Notes: generated from the sequence alone by a model not told the origin. A DNA stretch of 23,238 nucleotides from Treponema sp. UBA6988 (GCA_002448445.1 DJYC01000101.1:1-23238); one strand, 5' to 3'. Positions 1-7,895 are shown, counted from the stretch's first letter. Made by a program: numbers and translations.

Positions 1-14
1 AATTTTATTTTACA

Positions 15-23
15 TGCTATAAT
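15..23 (+). promoter_or_regulatory. Extended -10 promoter of the symporter gene
   Basis: TGCTATAAT is a perfect -10 hexamer (18-23) with an upstream TG. The ATG at 29 starts only five bases after the hexamer, so transcription would begin at or next to the start codon and the mRNA would be leaderless or nearly so. The -35 would fall outside the window. The same TGCTATAAT-to-ATG arrangement recurs at 11529-11544. Confidence 0.6.
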
Positions 24-28
24 AGCGC

Positions 29-1591
29 ATGTTAATTAAAATTTCACTATTATTTATTTTCTTCGCCGTTTTCATCATGGTAGGGCTTAAATGCCAAAAA
101 GCCAGCAAGAATGTAAACGGCTATGTTTTGGCGGGTCGTGCCGTTGGACCTTGGCTTACAGCATTTGCCTACGGTACGTCATATTTTTCCGCAGTAATCT
201 TCGTCGGTTACGCAGGACAGTTCGGGTGGAACTTTGGAGTTGCATCAACATGGATTGGACTTGGCAATGCGTTCATCGGCTCCCTCTTGGCCTGGGTCAT
301 CCTTGGCAGACGGACCAGAATAATGACGCAGCACTTGGGCTCAAAAACAATGCCGGAGTATTTTGGCCAGCGATTTGAATCCAGCACGATAAAAGTCATA
401 TCGTCCACAATAACGTTCATATTCATGATCCCCTATACCTCATCCTTGTTCAACGGGTTGTCCAGATTGTTCCGCATGGCCTTCAACATTGATTACTCAG
501 TATGTGTTATTGCCATGGCAGTACTTACAGCGGTATATGTAATTGCAGGCGGCTACATGGCAACTGCTATCAACGATTTTATTCAGGGAATCATAATGCT
601 TGCCGGCATAATCGCCGTTATTCTTGCCGTCCTCTCCAAAAACGGCGGATTCATGGCTTCCCTTCAGGAAATGAGCAAAATCGAATCCCCGGTAATGAAC
701 GGAGCCTACGTTTCTTTCTTTGGCCCTGATCCGCTCTACCTGCTTGTCGTAATCCTTCTCACCTCTCTCGGAACATGGGGTCTTCCTCAAATGGTCGGAA
801 AATTCTACGCAATAAAGAATGAGGAATCAATAAAAATAGGAACAGTAATATCTACTGCATTTGCCGTCATCGTTGCAGGAGGATGCTATTTCCTCGGAGG
901 GTTCGGGCGTATTTTTACAACCCCGGCAGACGTGAAGGCAAATGGATTCGATTCAATTGTCCCGACAATGCTTTCCGGACTTGGAGACGTTTTAATTGCT
1001 GTCGTTTTGGTTCTGGTTCTCTCTGCGTCAATGTCAACGCTTTCCTCCCTGGTTCTAACTTCAAGCTCAACACTCACACTGGACTTCATCAATTCATTAA
1101 AGAAGAAAAAGCTTACGGAAAAACAAAAGCTCATAATGATGCGCTTCTTCGTTGCAATCTTCATCGTTGCCTCTGCATTAATTGCCATCGTGCAGGCAAA
1201 ATCTAAAGTAACTTTCATCGCGCAACTTATGGGCATATCATGGGGAGCCCTTTCCGGTGCATTCCTGGCCCCGTTCCTGTACGGGCTTTATTGGAAAAAA
1301 ACAACGCGGGCTGCCGTATTCTCTTCTTTCTTCTTTGCAACTGTTGTGGAAATTTTCCAGCTCGTAATATCACTTGGCTACATAAAGCCGTACGGAGCTT
1401 TCCTTTCGTTCATATTCAGGAATTCCCTCTACTCAGGCGTATTCTGCATGCTCTGCGGCCTTATTATAGTCCCTCTTATAAGTTTGTTAACACAAACCAC
1501 ACGGCCAAAAGAAACAGAATCTATGTTCTCCTGCTACGACAAAAAAGTCATGGTTGCAGCAAGAGATATTCTCACCGATACCAACGAATAA
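29..1591 (+). CDS. Sodium:solute symporter (SSS family) permease
   Basis: This is a 520-residue integral membrane protein. A first hydrophobic helix occupies about residues 3-20. It is followed by the GYVLAGRAVGPWLTAFAYGT and SYFSAVIFVGYAG stretches typical of the N-terminal core of PutP-like SSS transporters. About a dozen further hydrophobic segments run to near residue 490. The family couples solute uptake (amino acids, sugars, carboxylates) to the sodium gradient; the substrate cannot be read from sequence. The length is normal for the family. The start is fixed because the next in-frame Met would cut the first helix, and a strong -10 lies immediately upstream. The gene has no obvious ribosome binding site, which agrees with a leaderless message. 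No partner gene lies downstream. Confidence 0.9.
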   Translation: MLIKISLLFIFFAVFIMVGLKCQKASKNVNGYVLAGRAVGPWLTAFAYGTSYFSAVIFVGYAGQFGWNFGVASTWIGLGNAFIGSLLAWVILGRRTRIMTQHLGSKTMPEYFGQRFESSTIKVISSTITFIFMIPYTSSLFNGLSRLFRMAFNIDYSVCVIAMAVLTAVYVIAGGYMATAINDFIQGIIMLAGIIAVILAVLSKNGGFMASLQEMSKIESPVMNGAYVSFFGPDPLYLLVVILLTSLGTWGLPQMVGKFYAIKNEESIKIGTVISTAFAVIVAGGCYFLGGFGRIFTTPADVKANGFDSIVPTMLSGLGDVLIAVVLVLVLSASMSTLSSLVLTSSSTLTLDFINSLKKKKLTEKQKLIMMRFFVAIFIVASALIAIVQAKSKVTFIAQLMGISWGALSGAFLAPFLYGLYWKKTTRAAVFSSFFFATVVEIFQLVISLGYIKPYGAFLSFIFRNSLYSGVFCMLCGLIIVPLISLLTQTTRPKETESMFSCYDKKVMVAARDILTDTNE

Positions 1592-1666
1592 AAAAAACCG
1601 GACGGTAGCTTTTCATGCTCTGCCATAAATTATTTTGCTCCAATCGGCAATCCGTCCAAATCGTCA

Positions 1667-1752
1667 CCCGCTTTTCAGGGCTACGCGCTATACGCGCTCC
1701 GGCCCGCCAAAGGCGGTCTTGCCTGCGGCAACCCTTACAATCGGGCGTAGGC
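1667..1752 (-). repeat. GC-rich dispersed intergenic repeat, copy 1
   Basis: Read on the - strand, this begins GCCTACGCCCGATTGTAAGG and ends CCCTGAAAAGC, with internal hairpin-forming blocks such as CCGCCTTTGGCGG. The same start and end are found at 11335-11434 on the + strand, and a more diverged relative lies at 22240-22316 on the - strand. Its high GC content stands out from the AT-rich surroundings. It does not code for protein. It resembles REP-like elements that form stem-loops, but I cannot assign it to a named family. Confidence 0.6.
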
Positions 1753-1788
1753 TTGGGCATATTTGATTTTTAGGAATTTTTCACATAT

Positions 1789-1794
1789 TATAAT
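1789..1794 (+). promoter_or_regulatory. Possible -10 box of a small transcript
   Basis: A perfect TATAAT is followed by AGA, but no convincing -35 lies at 16-18 bp. Just downstream are a perfect 12-bp inverted repeat (1814-1847) and, about 330 bp on, a terminator-like hairpin. A short untranslated RNA is possible. Confidence 0.3.
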
Positions 1795-1813
1795 AGAGAT
1801 TCTGTCTACTTGT

Positions 1814-1847
1814 ACAAAAGTAAAATTTCCTCTCCTTTTACTTTTGT
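1814..1847. repeat. Perfect 12-bp inverted repeat
   Basis: ACAAAAGTAAAA (1814-1825) and its exact complement TTTTACTTTTGT (1836-1847) are separated by ten bases. The repeat sits about 20 bp after the TATAAT at 1789, so it could be a 5' hairpin of a transcript or an operator. No T-run follows, so it is not a standard terminator. Confidence 0.6.
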
Positions 1848-2117
1848 TAACCCAGCGTCTGGTTTTACGTCCTTCTTGATTCATTTTTCTCCAGGAAATA
1901 CTGCGCCTCATCAAGAAATCATGTCTTACAATCTTGCAGCAACTTTTCATAATTCGAGGCCTTCTCCTCCCTCAACGAAACCACTCCCTACTCATAAATT
2001 TCCGGAAAAGGCCTCCCTTACTTTATATAACCATGAACAGTTGATACATTTCGATGTAAGCTGGAAGATATGTTTCCTTCCTTGTGCATCATAAATTTCA
2101 AGGAATTCGACAGGTGG

Positions 2118-2157
2118 ACAAGCCTTCGTACCTTGTTTCTTAGGCTTGTGCGTTTTT
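2118..2157 (+). terminator. Rho-independent terminator-like hairpin
   Basis: ACAAGCCT (2118-2125) pairs perfectly with AGGCTTGT (2142-2149) across a 16-base loop, and five T residues follow at 2153-2157. The loop is long for a terminator. It would end a transcript starting near 1800, or late read-through from the symporter. Confidence 0.4.
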
Positions 2158-2168
2158 AAAACCAAAAA

Positions 2169-2244
2169 TTAGTAACAGTTTTCACGGCACACTGTTTTTC
2201 CCTGTGTATTTCTTTCTATCTGTTAGTTTAGTAACAGTTTGTCC
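2169..2244 (+). repeat. Iteron-like motif pair upstream of rep
   Basis: GTAACAGTTT occurs at 2172-2181 and 2231-2240. The second copy extends to GTTTAGTAACAGTTTGTCC (2226-2244), whose exact reverse complement lies at 11112-11130. Such repeats upstream of a replication initiator gene are the usual place for Rep-binding iterons. That Rep binds them is inferred, not shown. Confidence 0.55.
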
Positions 2245-2699
2245 TGAAAACAAATAACACAGGCTTATCTGCCTTAAATTTCGCCATTTTCAGCTGAATT
2301 TTTATCATTTTTCCCCATTTTTCAACAAAAAACATGATGATATACCACAATTTCGACATTTTATATAAATTAAGCCTGTTTTAACACATGAATATTTATG
2401 CACTCTTTTGCCAAATTATTAAAATAGTGTTGAAATCGAGATTGTGCATTTTTGCTTTTTTTTATACTCTTTTTCTTTTTTACTCTGCCTTTTTCCATAA
2501 GATTTACTATGTCATGCTGTTCTGGGTGCATTCTGGCTCGAAACTGCCACTGCCGTCTACAAAAACTTACACCGATATATCTTCGGAGCTTTTTTCTACG
2601 CCGGGCTCGAAACCGGCCCCCTCCATCCTGCTTTTCCTTCACCCCTCCCCTTTACTGTTGGTCAGAATAAAAAAATCGTACGATTTTACCAAAACACTC

Positions 2700-2728
2700 T
2701 TGCTGATTTTTTAAAAATGTGCTTTAAT
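2700..2728 (+). promoter_or_regulatory. Promoter of the rep gene
   Basis: TTGCTG (2700-2705) and TTTAAT (2723-2728) are 17 bp apart and lie about 50 bp upstream of the rep ATG. A second option is an extended -10, TGGTACTAT (2746-2754), closer to the gene. Confidence 0.4.
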
Positions 2729-2776
2729 ATATCATACCATATATGTGGTACTATTACGTAAAGTACAAAGGTGACT

Positions 2777-3811
2777 ATGGATAACCAGCCAGAAACAATA
2801 CCCCCGGAAAAAGAACTCATAGCCGTCTCTAGGAACGAGCTGCTTTCTTACAGAAGCTACATTCCAAGCATTTTTATCTCGGCAGCACTACCTCTGCGAG
2901 ATGTTAACAAGACTATTTTCGACAGAAAATACAATAACATTACCCTACACCTGACAAGTCCCAATAAAGTTCCTTACGGCAAATACGGCCGCCTACTCTT
3001 GTCAGTACTCACAACCCATGCCGTACAATCAAAAAATAGTCTAAACCCTGATGGAACCGTCACATTACGCTATGACACCCTCCAGTCACTGCTTAATGAA
3101 ATGCAGTTGCCCAAACAGCGCAGCGGAGAAATAAAAGAACAACTTAACAGATTCAAGTCGTCCACATTTATTTATGAAGAAGAAATAACAAAGATAGCTC
3201 AAAAAAGTTTGTTTCCAGAGTACTTTGATGCGAACGACAAAGGAACGGTCATTGCCAAAAAGTTCTCTACGGGAAACATGGTCTTTATAGACAGCATGCA
3301 GTATGTCCAACTGGATGACGGGTCCTCAGACAAAAGAAGCATCGCCTTTACAATTGTCCTGAACAACAAATTCGTCAACCTCTGCAAAGAGCATTCAGTC
3401 CCCATCGATTATTCTGTCTATAAAGAAATCTCCAGTGCTCTTGGCAAAGATTTATATGCATGGCTTGTTTACAGAAACAACTCCATAGGACAAGACGGAA
3501 TTTATATACCAAGGACATCTATGGTTTCTCAATTCATGCCTGTCACTCCAACCGCACAAAAAGATCAGGAGAGAGCAAACTTCAAATACATAACTGACCA
3601 GATTCTTCAAATAAAGCACAAATACTACCCGGATTTAAAATTCTATGTAGACAAGGATTTTTTAGGACTGACTCTTTACAAATCGCCAAATATCATGGCC
3701 CCAAAGGATCCTCGCTATATTCTGGTAACAAGCAGTGTAAAACCCCAACTGGCCGGACAATCACCTCAAGCAGCTTCTAGGGAAAAAATGTCACAAGAAA
3801 GCCAACAATAG
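2777..3811 (+). CDS. Plasmid-type replication initiator, RepA_C-like
   Basis: The 344-residue protein carries, near residues 63-80, PYGKYGRLLLSVLTTHAV. This closely follows the PYG-x-x-RLLL-x-W-x-TTEAV signature of plasmid RepA proteins of the RepA_C family (IncW-like initiators). The region after it, about LRYDTLQSLLNEMQL through RFKSSTF, also fits the winged-helix core of that family. These proteins bind iterons and start replication. I chose ATG 2777 rather than the in-frame GTG 2771 because AAAGGTGA (2767-2774) is a good ribosome binding site for 2777 and contains the GTG. The C-terminal tail, rich in Ser and Gln, looks disordered. The gene faces parB and lies downstream of two iteron-like motifs. 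The family call is from memory of the motif, not a database search. Confidence 0.75.
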   Translation: MDNQPETIPPEKELIAVSRNELLSYRSYIPSIFISAALPLRDVNKTIFDRKYNNITLHLTSPNKVPYGKYGRLLLSVLTTHAVQSKNSLNPDGTVTLRYDTLQSLLNEMQLPKQRSGEIKEQLNRFKSSTFIYEEEITKIAQKSLFPEYFDANDKGTVIAKKFSTGNMVFIDSMQYVQLDDGSSDKRSIAFTIVLNNKFVNLCKEHSVPIDYSVYKEISSALGKDLYAWLVYRNNSIGQDGIYIPRTSMVSQFMPVTPTAQKDQERANFKYITDQILQIKHKYYPDLKFYVDKDFLGLTLYKSPNIMAPKDPRYILVTSSVKPQLAGQSPQAASREKMSQESQQ

Positions 3812-4141
3812 GTTTTTACCACACCCTATTCATACAGGCTGATTCAGGATAAGCGCACCATACCAATGTCCTATCCAACATAAGAAAGCATGGTTCTGTA
3901 CTACAAAAACAAACGCTTGGTTTTATAAACTTGCATAATAAATTTCAAGAGATTGATTTTTTGCAAAACAAAAACAGCAATGAGCTCATTTTAAATTAAA
4001 ACCCATAAATATTCTAATGGGACTCTTTTCTGAAAAAAATCCGTTTAGAGAATTTAGAGATATGTATTTGCGAATATGTTTTTTTTCCTACCGTTGGGTT
4101 TTCTATGCACGAATAAGAATGTATTACAGCAAAAAATTCAT
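3812..4141. other. AT-rich gap between convergent rep and parB
   Basis: No gene is visible. CCCAT (4002-4006) and ATGGG (4017-4021) form a short hairpin followed by CTCTTTTC and may weakly terminate rep. No classical TGTTTCACGTGAAACA-type parS was found here. Confidence 0.4.
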
Positions 4142-5032
4142 CTAGAGAATTACTTCATATCCCTTTTTGGAATAATATCTCTTTATTACATTAGATATAT
4201 CTTTTTTCAAATCAGGTTCGGTTAATCCCTTGCCATCAAATACAACAGACTTTTTCTCATTATCTACAATTAAAGAGCATTTTAATATAGTTTCATTTGC
4301 CACAGGCCTTTTCTTCTTAGCTGCATTTTCCTCAAACCTTTTAGAAACTTCTTTCTTAAATGCATCCTTTGTTCCTCCTCCGTTTATCTTGGCATCATAA
4401 ATCGCACTTTTCAACTGCTCTTTTGTCAATGTACTTGCTTTCCATGTATCCCTCGTAGAAGGCTCCTCTGAAAGCTCCTTGAAAAGTTCCTCATTTTCAG
4501 AAACAAGCTTATATGAAGTAAGCGCCTCACTCACCCACCCTTTTGTTTTGTGCAGGACCCTTGCTATTTCAACCTGGGAAAGACCAAGTTCAATCAGGCG
4601 AGCAATATATGACTCCCTTTCCCTAGACGACAAATTCAAGCGCTGCTCATTTTCTATTGCCTGCGTTATAATCCTCTGCTTTTCATCCTCAAAATCATCT
4701 TGAATTATACATTTGATTGTAGGGATGTCCCGCAAGAGACAGGCCTTATAACGCCTGTGCCCTACTTTTACAACATATTTTCCATCTTTAGGATAGACAA
4801 CTATCGGTTGAATTTGTCCGTTCTCCAAAATAGAATCACCAAGCTCATCCAAAGAATCATCTGCGTATATGTCACGAATATTTTTATCCAGCACAACCAT
4901 ATCTATCGGTAAATCTACAAAGCTGCCTTCTGAATAAATTTTTTCCTCTTTCTTAACAAAAGCATTATCTTCAGAAATATCAAAATTCATGTTCCTATGA
5001 ACTTGCGCCAGTGGAGGACGTTTTTTTCCCAT
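4142..5032 (-). CDS. parB: ParB-family centromere-binding partition protein
   Basis: 296 residues. The N-terminal part is polar and variable. The ParB/Srx nuclease-like core starts near residue 40 (LPIDMVVLDKNIRD) and carries VGHRRYKA at about residues 90-97, the GxRRxxA CTP-binding box of ParB proteins. A helix-turn-helix follows at about residues 150-172 (LSQVEIARVLHKTKGWVSEA). The basic C-terminal third probably dimerises. ParB binds parS sites and, with ParA, moves replicon copies apart. The gene starts 18 bp after parA stops, so the two form an operon in the usual parA-parB order. AGCAGG lies about 8 bases upstream of the ATG. The length fits plasmid or chromid ParB proteins. Confidence 0.9.
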   Translation of the reverse strand: MGKKRPPLAQVHRNMNFDISEDNAFVKKEEKIYSEGSFVDLPIDMVVLDKNIRDIYADDSLDELGDSILENGQIQPIVVYPKDGKYVVKVGHRRYKACLLRDIPTIKCIIQDDFEDEKQRIITQAIENEQRLNLSSRERESYIARLIELGLSQVEIARVLHKTKGWVSEALTSYKLVSENEELFKELSEEPSTRDTWKASTLTKEQLKSAIYDAKINGGGTKDAFKKEVSKRFEENAAKKKRPVANETILKCSLIVDNEKKSVVFDGKGLTEPDLKKDISNVIKRYYSKKGYEVIL

Positions 5033-5050
5033 AAATGTACCTGCTTAAAA

Positions 5051-5833
5051 TTATTTTATCTTCTCTGCCAAAGCGGCAACAGTTTTACACAAAGGATTAC
5101 CAGGCTGATACTCCTGCATTGGCAAGTGATAGGATATGGACCCTGATACAGCCCGTGAATCGTGAAATTCAAAAACCTCATAGGAAGAATCCCTCAAAGT
5201 ATCCGTCCAATATTTATGAACCTGTTTTTGGTTGTTTCCCTTGTTTATTATTAAGTATTTACACGGAGTAATCTTTGCATCGTACTGAACATTCAGTTTC
5301 TTTATCTGAGAGTTGAAATTTGTCAAACTCTCTACAGCAAAATCCTCTGGCTCAATTATCGGCAATATATTGTTTGCATTTGACAAAATTATTTTTTCAT
5401 AAAAGCCAAAAGATGGGGGCAAGTCAAACAGCACATAATTAAAATTCAAGTCCCTTGCATCTCTTATTATTGTCCTTATAGCCTGAGGATCATCTCGAAA
5501 CCCACTTTCCATATACGACCTAAGGTCATTGTCATTTTTCTTTGTCCCGAGCATGTAAAGACCAAAAAAATTTTCTGACTCAGGGCGACACTCTATTAGT
5601 CCATCTGCCAAAGAAGTTTCTTCTTTTAATACAGACAAAAAACATTTTTTTGAAGAGACCTTTTCGCTCTCAGGATCATACAAATACGTAAAATTTCCCT
5701 GCTGATCTGCATCAACCACCAGAACCTTTCCAAATTTTGCAAGCTCATAAGATATCATAGTGGTCAAAGTGGTCTTACCTACACCGCCCTTCTGCATAAA
5801 TACACAGATTGTTTTAAATTCATTATTTTTCAT
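5051..5833 (-). CDS. parA: ParA-family partition ATPase
   Basis: A 260-residue Walker-type ATPase. The deviant Walker A box KGGVGKTT is at about residues 15-22, preceded by MQ as in ParA/Soj proteins. VLVVDADQQGN (about 37-47) is the switch I region and VLFDLPPS (about 133-140) the Walker B region. There is no N-terminal DNA-binding domain, so it is the short type without self-contained operator binding. It drives partition with ParB, encoded 18 bp downstream. The start lacks a well-spaced ribosome binding site: AAGGG abuts the ATG, and no better in-frame start exists upstream. A promoter lies about 25 bp upstream. Confidence 0.93.
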   Translation of the reverse strand: MKNNEFKTICVFMQKGGVGKTTLTTMISYELAKFGKVLVVDADQQGNFTYLYDPESEKVSSKKCFLSVLKEETSLADGLIECRPESENFFGLYMLGTKKNDNDLRSYMESGFRDDPQAIRTIIRDARDLNFNYVLFDLPPSFGFYEKIILSNANNILPIIEPEDFAVESLTNFNSQIKKLNVQYDAKITPCKYLIINKGNNQKQVHKYWTDTLRDSSYEVFEFHDSRAVSGSISYHLPMQEYQPGNPLCKTVAALAEKIK

Positions 5834-5855
5834 CCCTTGAATTCCCCATAGCCTT

Positions 5856-5884
5856 ATTATACATATAGTTTAAAAAGTATGCAA
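5856..5884 (-). promoter_or_regulatory. parAB promoter
   Basis: On the - strand, TTGCAT (5884-5879) and a perfect TATAAT (5861-5856) are 17 bp apart. Transcription would start near 5849, giving a leader of about 16 bases before parA. Confidence 0.6.
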
Positions 5885-6226
5885 TTAAAAACGAGCTATT
5901 TCTGGAGTATTTCTGCTACTTATTCCAAATTTTCTATGCTACAATATAAATTTTCTCTTCTTCCAAAGTACTTCAGCCTCCCCTACCTTATTCTTATGGT
6001 GGATTAGGCTCCGGTTTTTAACATGACTTTTTGAGCTTACATCTTTATTCAGATTGCACTGAAAACAGATTTCCTTCTCTGAAAGAATTTTGCCTTTATC
6101 ACATCTGTCCAAGACAGTTTTATAGCCATAACTCTCCTTGCAAACAATCTAAAGCGATATGAACAATTGCAGGTCGGCGGAAGCCCCAGTAAGGATGTTC
6201 AAGTGCCTTCTGCTGAAATACGTGAG
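5885..6226. other. Gap between parA and the IS region, no intact gene
   Basis: The - strand holds an open fragment of about 65 codons ending near 5950, with Cys-containing motifs (DRCDKG, EICFQCN). I do not recognise it, and an in-frame stop lies upstream. It may be the tail of a lost gene. Nothing else is supported. Confidence 0.3.
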
Positions 6227-6382
6227 CCCCCTTCCAGAGCAGATCCAGTGGAGCGATGCATGTACGACCTCTCATACAAATATTTCCCGGGAATAAATCC
6301 TCATATCGCGATGCCCCCGGAGACACGGCATATTCGGGAAAAGACGACCTTGAACTTACGCATCAGAGGGATGACGGATTAG
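6227..6382 (+). pseudogene. Transposase fragment, IS1182/IS5-like N-terminal part
   Basis: The frame reads DPVERCMYDLSYKYF and then MPPETRHIREK. This resembles the N-terminal helical domain of IS1182/IS5-type transposases, which have a VVERxxYDxSFKYFLG stretch. No start, no catalytic domain and no ends are visible, so it is a remnant. The family assignment is from memory and uncertain. Confidence 0.35.
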
Positions 6383-6484
6383 TTCAATGCAAGGAGGACT
6401 TCCTGTAGAGGAGATAAACAATAAGTGCAATCTAAATCTGGGGCTTTGCGACAAAGCCTACCAAACGGTTGAAAATATTTGTAA

Positions 6485-6493
6485 GAATTGTAA
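6485..6493 (+). repeat. 9-bp target-site duplication, left copy
   Basis: GAATTGTAA directly precedes the IS256-family element. The identical word follows its other end at 7887-7895. IS256-family transposition usually makes 8-9 bp duplications. Confidence 0.85.
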
Positions 6494-6563
6494 GAGACTG
6501 TGAAGTCCTTTCTGTAAATTCAGAAGGCGGCGGTAAAAAGTTTTAATGCGGGCGTGTTCCGCA

Positions 6564-6589
6564 AGCAGCTGTCAACTGCTGTTTTTTTT
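6564..6589 (+). terminator. Terminator-like hairpin inside the left end of the IS
   Basis: AGCAG (6564-6568) pairs with CTGCT (6576-6580) across seven bases, and eight T residues follow (6582-6589). On the + strand it would block transcription entering the IS from outside. Confidence 0.45.
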
Positions 6590-6633
6590 CTGAATATAAA
6601 TTATTGCTGACTTTTTATCAAGAGTCAAAGACT

Positions 6634-6669
6634 AAAGACAGCTTCCCCAACAGGAAGTTGTCTTTTTTT
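6634..6669 (+). terminator. Strong hairpin terminator behind the transposase
   Basis: A 13-bp stem (6634-6646 with 6653-6665) has one G-U pair, a six-base loop and a run of T residues to 6669. Orientation with the T-run favours stopping + strand transcripts. The A-rich left flank is shorter, so activity on the - strand transposase message is weaker. Confidence 0.7.
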
Positions 6670-6672
6670 AAA

Positions 6673-7814
6673 TTAGTCTGGCAGGCGGCCTTCGTACATT
6701 ATGCACATTTCGCCGTAAGCCTGGCGGTTGAGTTTCCGGTAACTGGAATTCAGGCTTTCAATCGCGTTTGTGGTGTAGATGATTTTTCTTACATCTTTTG
6801 AGAACTTGAAAATCGGAACAACAACATCCCAGTTTTCAATCCAACGCTTCATGGAGTTCGGATATTTAGCCGTCCATTTTTCAACAACGCGGGCGCGGGC
6901 TTTCTGTCCTTCATCTTCAGAAGCGGCATTGTAAATTGTCCTCAGGTCGGTGGCGAAAGATTTCATGTCTTTTGAGGCTACGTATTTCAGAGTGTTGCGG
7001 ACCATGCAGCGCTGGCAATCAGTTTTCGGGAAGGCGGCCGTTATGGCCTCTTTGATGCCTGCAAGGCCGTCAGCGCATATAATCATAACATCCTTCACTC
7101 CGCGGTTCTTAAGCTCGTTCAGGGCGTTCAGCCAAAACTTGGCGCTCTCATTTTCGCATATGGCAAGCGACAGCACTTCCTTGCGTCCGTCACAGGTAAG
7201 CCCAAGGATTACATAAGCGGCTTTTTGGCAATGACTCCGTTGTCCCTGACGGAATAGTGAATGGCGTCGATGTAAATAACCGGATAAACGTCATCAAGCG
7301 GCCGGTTCTGCCACTCTTCAATCTGCGGAAGCACGGCACAACGCCTGCTAGTGCCGTGTATCTGTGACGTCGGAAACAAAGCCTTCTGAAACGCCAAAAC
7401 CGTAGATGTCTTCGATAGTGTCGGAAATCTGGCGGTTCGTCATGCCCTTGGCATACAAGGAAATGATTTTGTGGTCGATGTCTGAAATGTCTTTCTTTAC
7501 GACCTGAGGCTCGAATGTTGACTTTCGGCCCTGAGGAACTTCAAGCTCAACTTCACCGATGCTTGATTTTACTGTCTTTGATTTGTATCCGTTCCGGTAA
7601 TCATCATTGTCAGAGCGCTCTGATTTTTCATACCCCAGATGGCCTTCCATTTCGGCTTCCATCATTTCTTTGATTGTACTGCCGAGAAGATCTTTCAGTG
7701 CTTCCTGAATGTCATGGGCGTCTTTGATGTCGTATTCGGCAAGAAGGCTCCTGACTATCGCTCTTTTTCCTTCAGTCATTACGACTTTGTGTGGTGGTGT
7801 TTTTCTTTTGCCAT
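6673..7814 (-). pseudogene. IS256-family (mutator-type) transposase, disrupted
   Basis: The reading frame is split over three frames. The likely start is ATG 7814 with AGGAG 7 bases upstream; that frame stops after 11 codons and the family N-terminus resumes at 7779. The middle is broken at 7332-7358 by an extra hairpin sequence. A further 1-base shift lies in the A5 run (TTTTT 7222-7226 on +). After LNRQ about 30 residues of the usual C-terminal region are missing, in frame (junction near 6716-6722), and HQV is missing from the RCIVHQVRNTLK stretch. The acidic triad contexts remain: YIDAIH, ICADGL and NAIESLN. The normal product is about 400 residues. It should be inactive unless supplied in trans. 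Confidence 0.9.
7332..7358. repeat. Perfect 8-bp hairpin inserted in the transposase
   Basis: CACGGCAC (7332-7339) and GTGCCGTG (7351-7358) flank an 11-base loop. In family members the flanking codons (VTD and LPQIEEW) are only about two codons apart, so roughly 22 bases are extra here and shift the frame. Confidence 0.7.
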
Positions 7815-7886
7815 AAGTAGGCTCCTGTGTTTATTTTACCACAGTTCCTACTTTTTAGGAATTTACAGAAAGATTTTCATAGAGTC

Positions 7887-7895
7887 GAATTGTAA
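7887..7895 (+). repeat. 9-bp target-site duplication, right copy
   Basis: GAATTGTAA directly follows the right inverted repeat of the IS256-family element and is identical to 6485-6493. Confidence 0.85.

Larger units (their letters stand above)
1592..2699. other. 1.1-kb stretch without a convincing gene
   Basis: After the symporter comes a GC-rich dispersed repeat (1667-1752). Next are a TATAAT box (1789-1794), a 12-bp perfect inverted repeat (1814-1825 with 1836-1847) and a terminator-like hairpin (2118-2157). Two GTAACAGTTT motifs (2172, 2231) and very AT-rich DNA (about 2240-2500) precede the rep promoter. The open frames here have biased Ser/Pro or Lys/Arg composition and match no family I recognise. 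Confidence 0.6.
6494..7886 (-). mobile_element. IS256-family insertion sequence, complete ends
   Basis: The 1393-bp element is bounded by 28-bp imperfect inverted repeats (6494-6521 and 7859-7886), identical over the inner 14 bases CTTTCTGTAAATTC and matching at about 22 of 28 positions. It is flanked by direct 9-bp copies of GAATTGTAA. Length, repeat size and duplication size all fit IS256. It carries one transposase gene on the - strand, now broken. It inserted into an older IS4-family transposase remnant: the split reading frame ITILTN can be rejoined across the duplication. Confidence 0.9.

Noticed and set aside
1470..1500. GTTTGTTAACACAAAC inside the symporter as a fourth palindrome copy
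   Set aside because: Arms are only six bases and it lies in conserved coding sequence; it does not share the AAAGTTTG...CAAACTTT form.
1810..2094. 94-codon frame on the + strand starting at TTG
   Set aside because: Ser/Pro/His-rich composition, no ribosome binding site and no family resemblance; kept only as part of a possible RNA.
2595..2620. GGGCTCGAAACCGG looks like the T-arm of a tRNA
   Set aside because: The five-base stem does not pair around a TTCRANY loop on either strand, and no acceptor or anticodon arm can be drawn.
3812..4141. parS site near parAB
   Set aside because: No TGTTTCACGTGAAACA-like palindrome was found here or around the parA promoter; the centromere of this ParB is unknown.
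6120..6326. - strand frame containing HPYWGFRR, reminiscent of IS3-family integrases
   Set aside because: Only a nine-residue resemblance, with no other IS3 motif; the + strand of the adjoining DNA fits a different transposase better.
7222..7226. Programmed -1 frameshifting at the A5-G run of the transposase
   Set aside because: The site is C-AAA-AAG, not the efficient A-AAA-AAG, and other lesions upstream and downstream already destroy the gene; a one-base loss is simpler.
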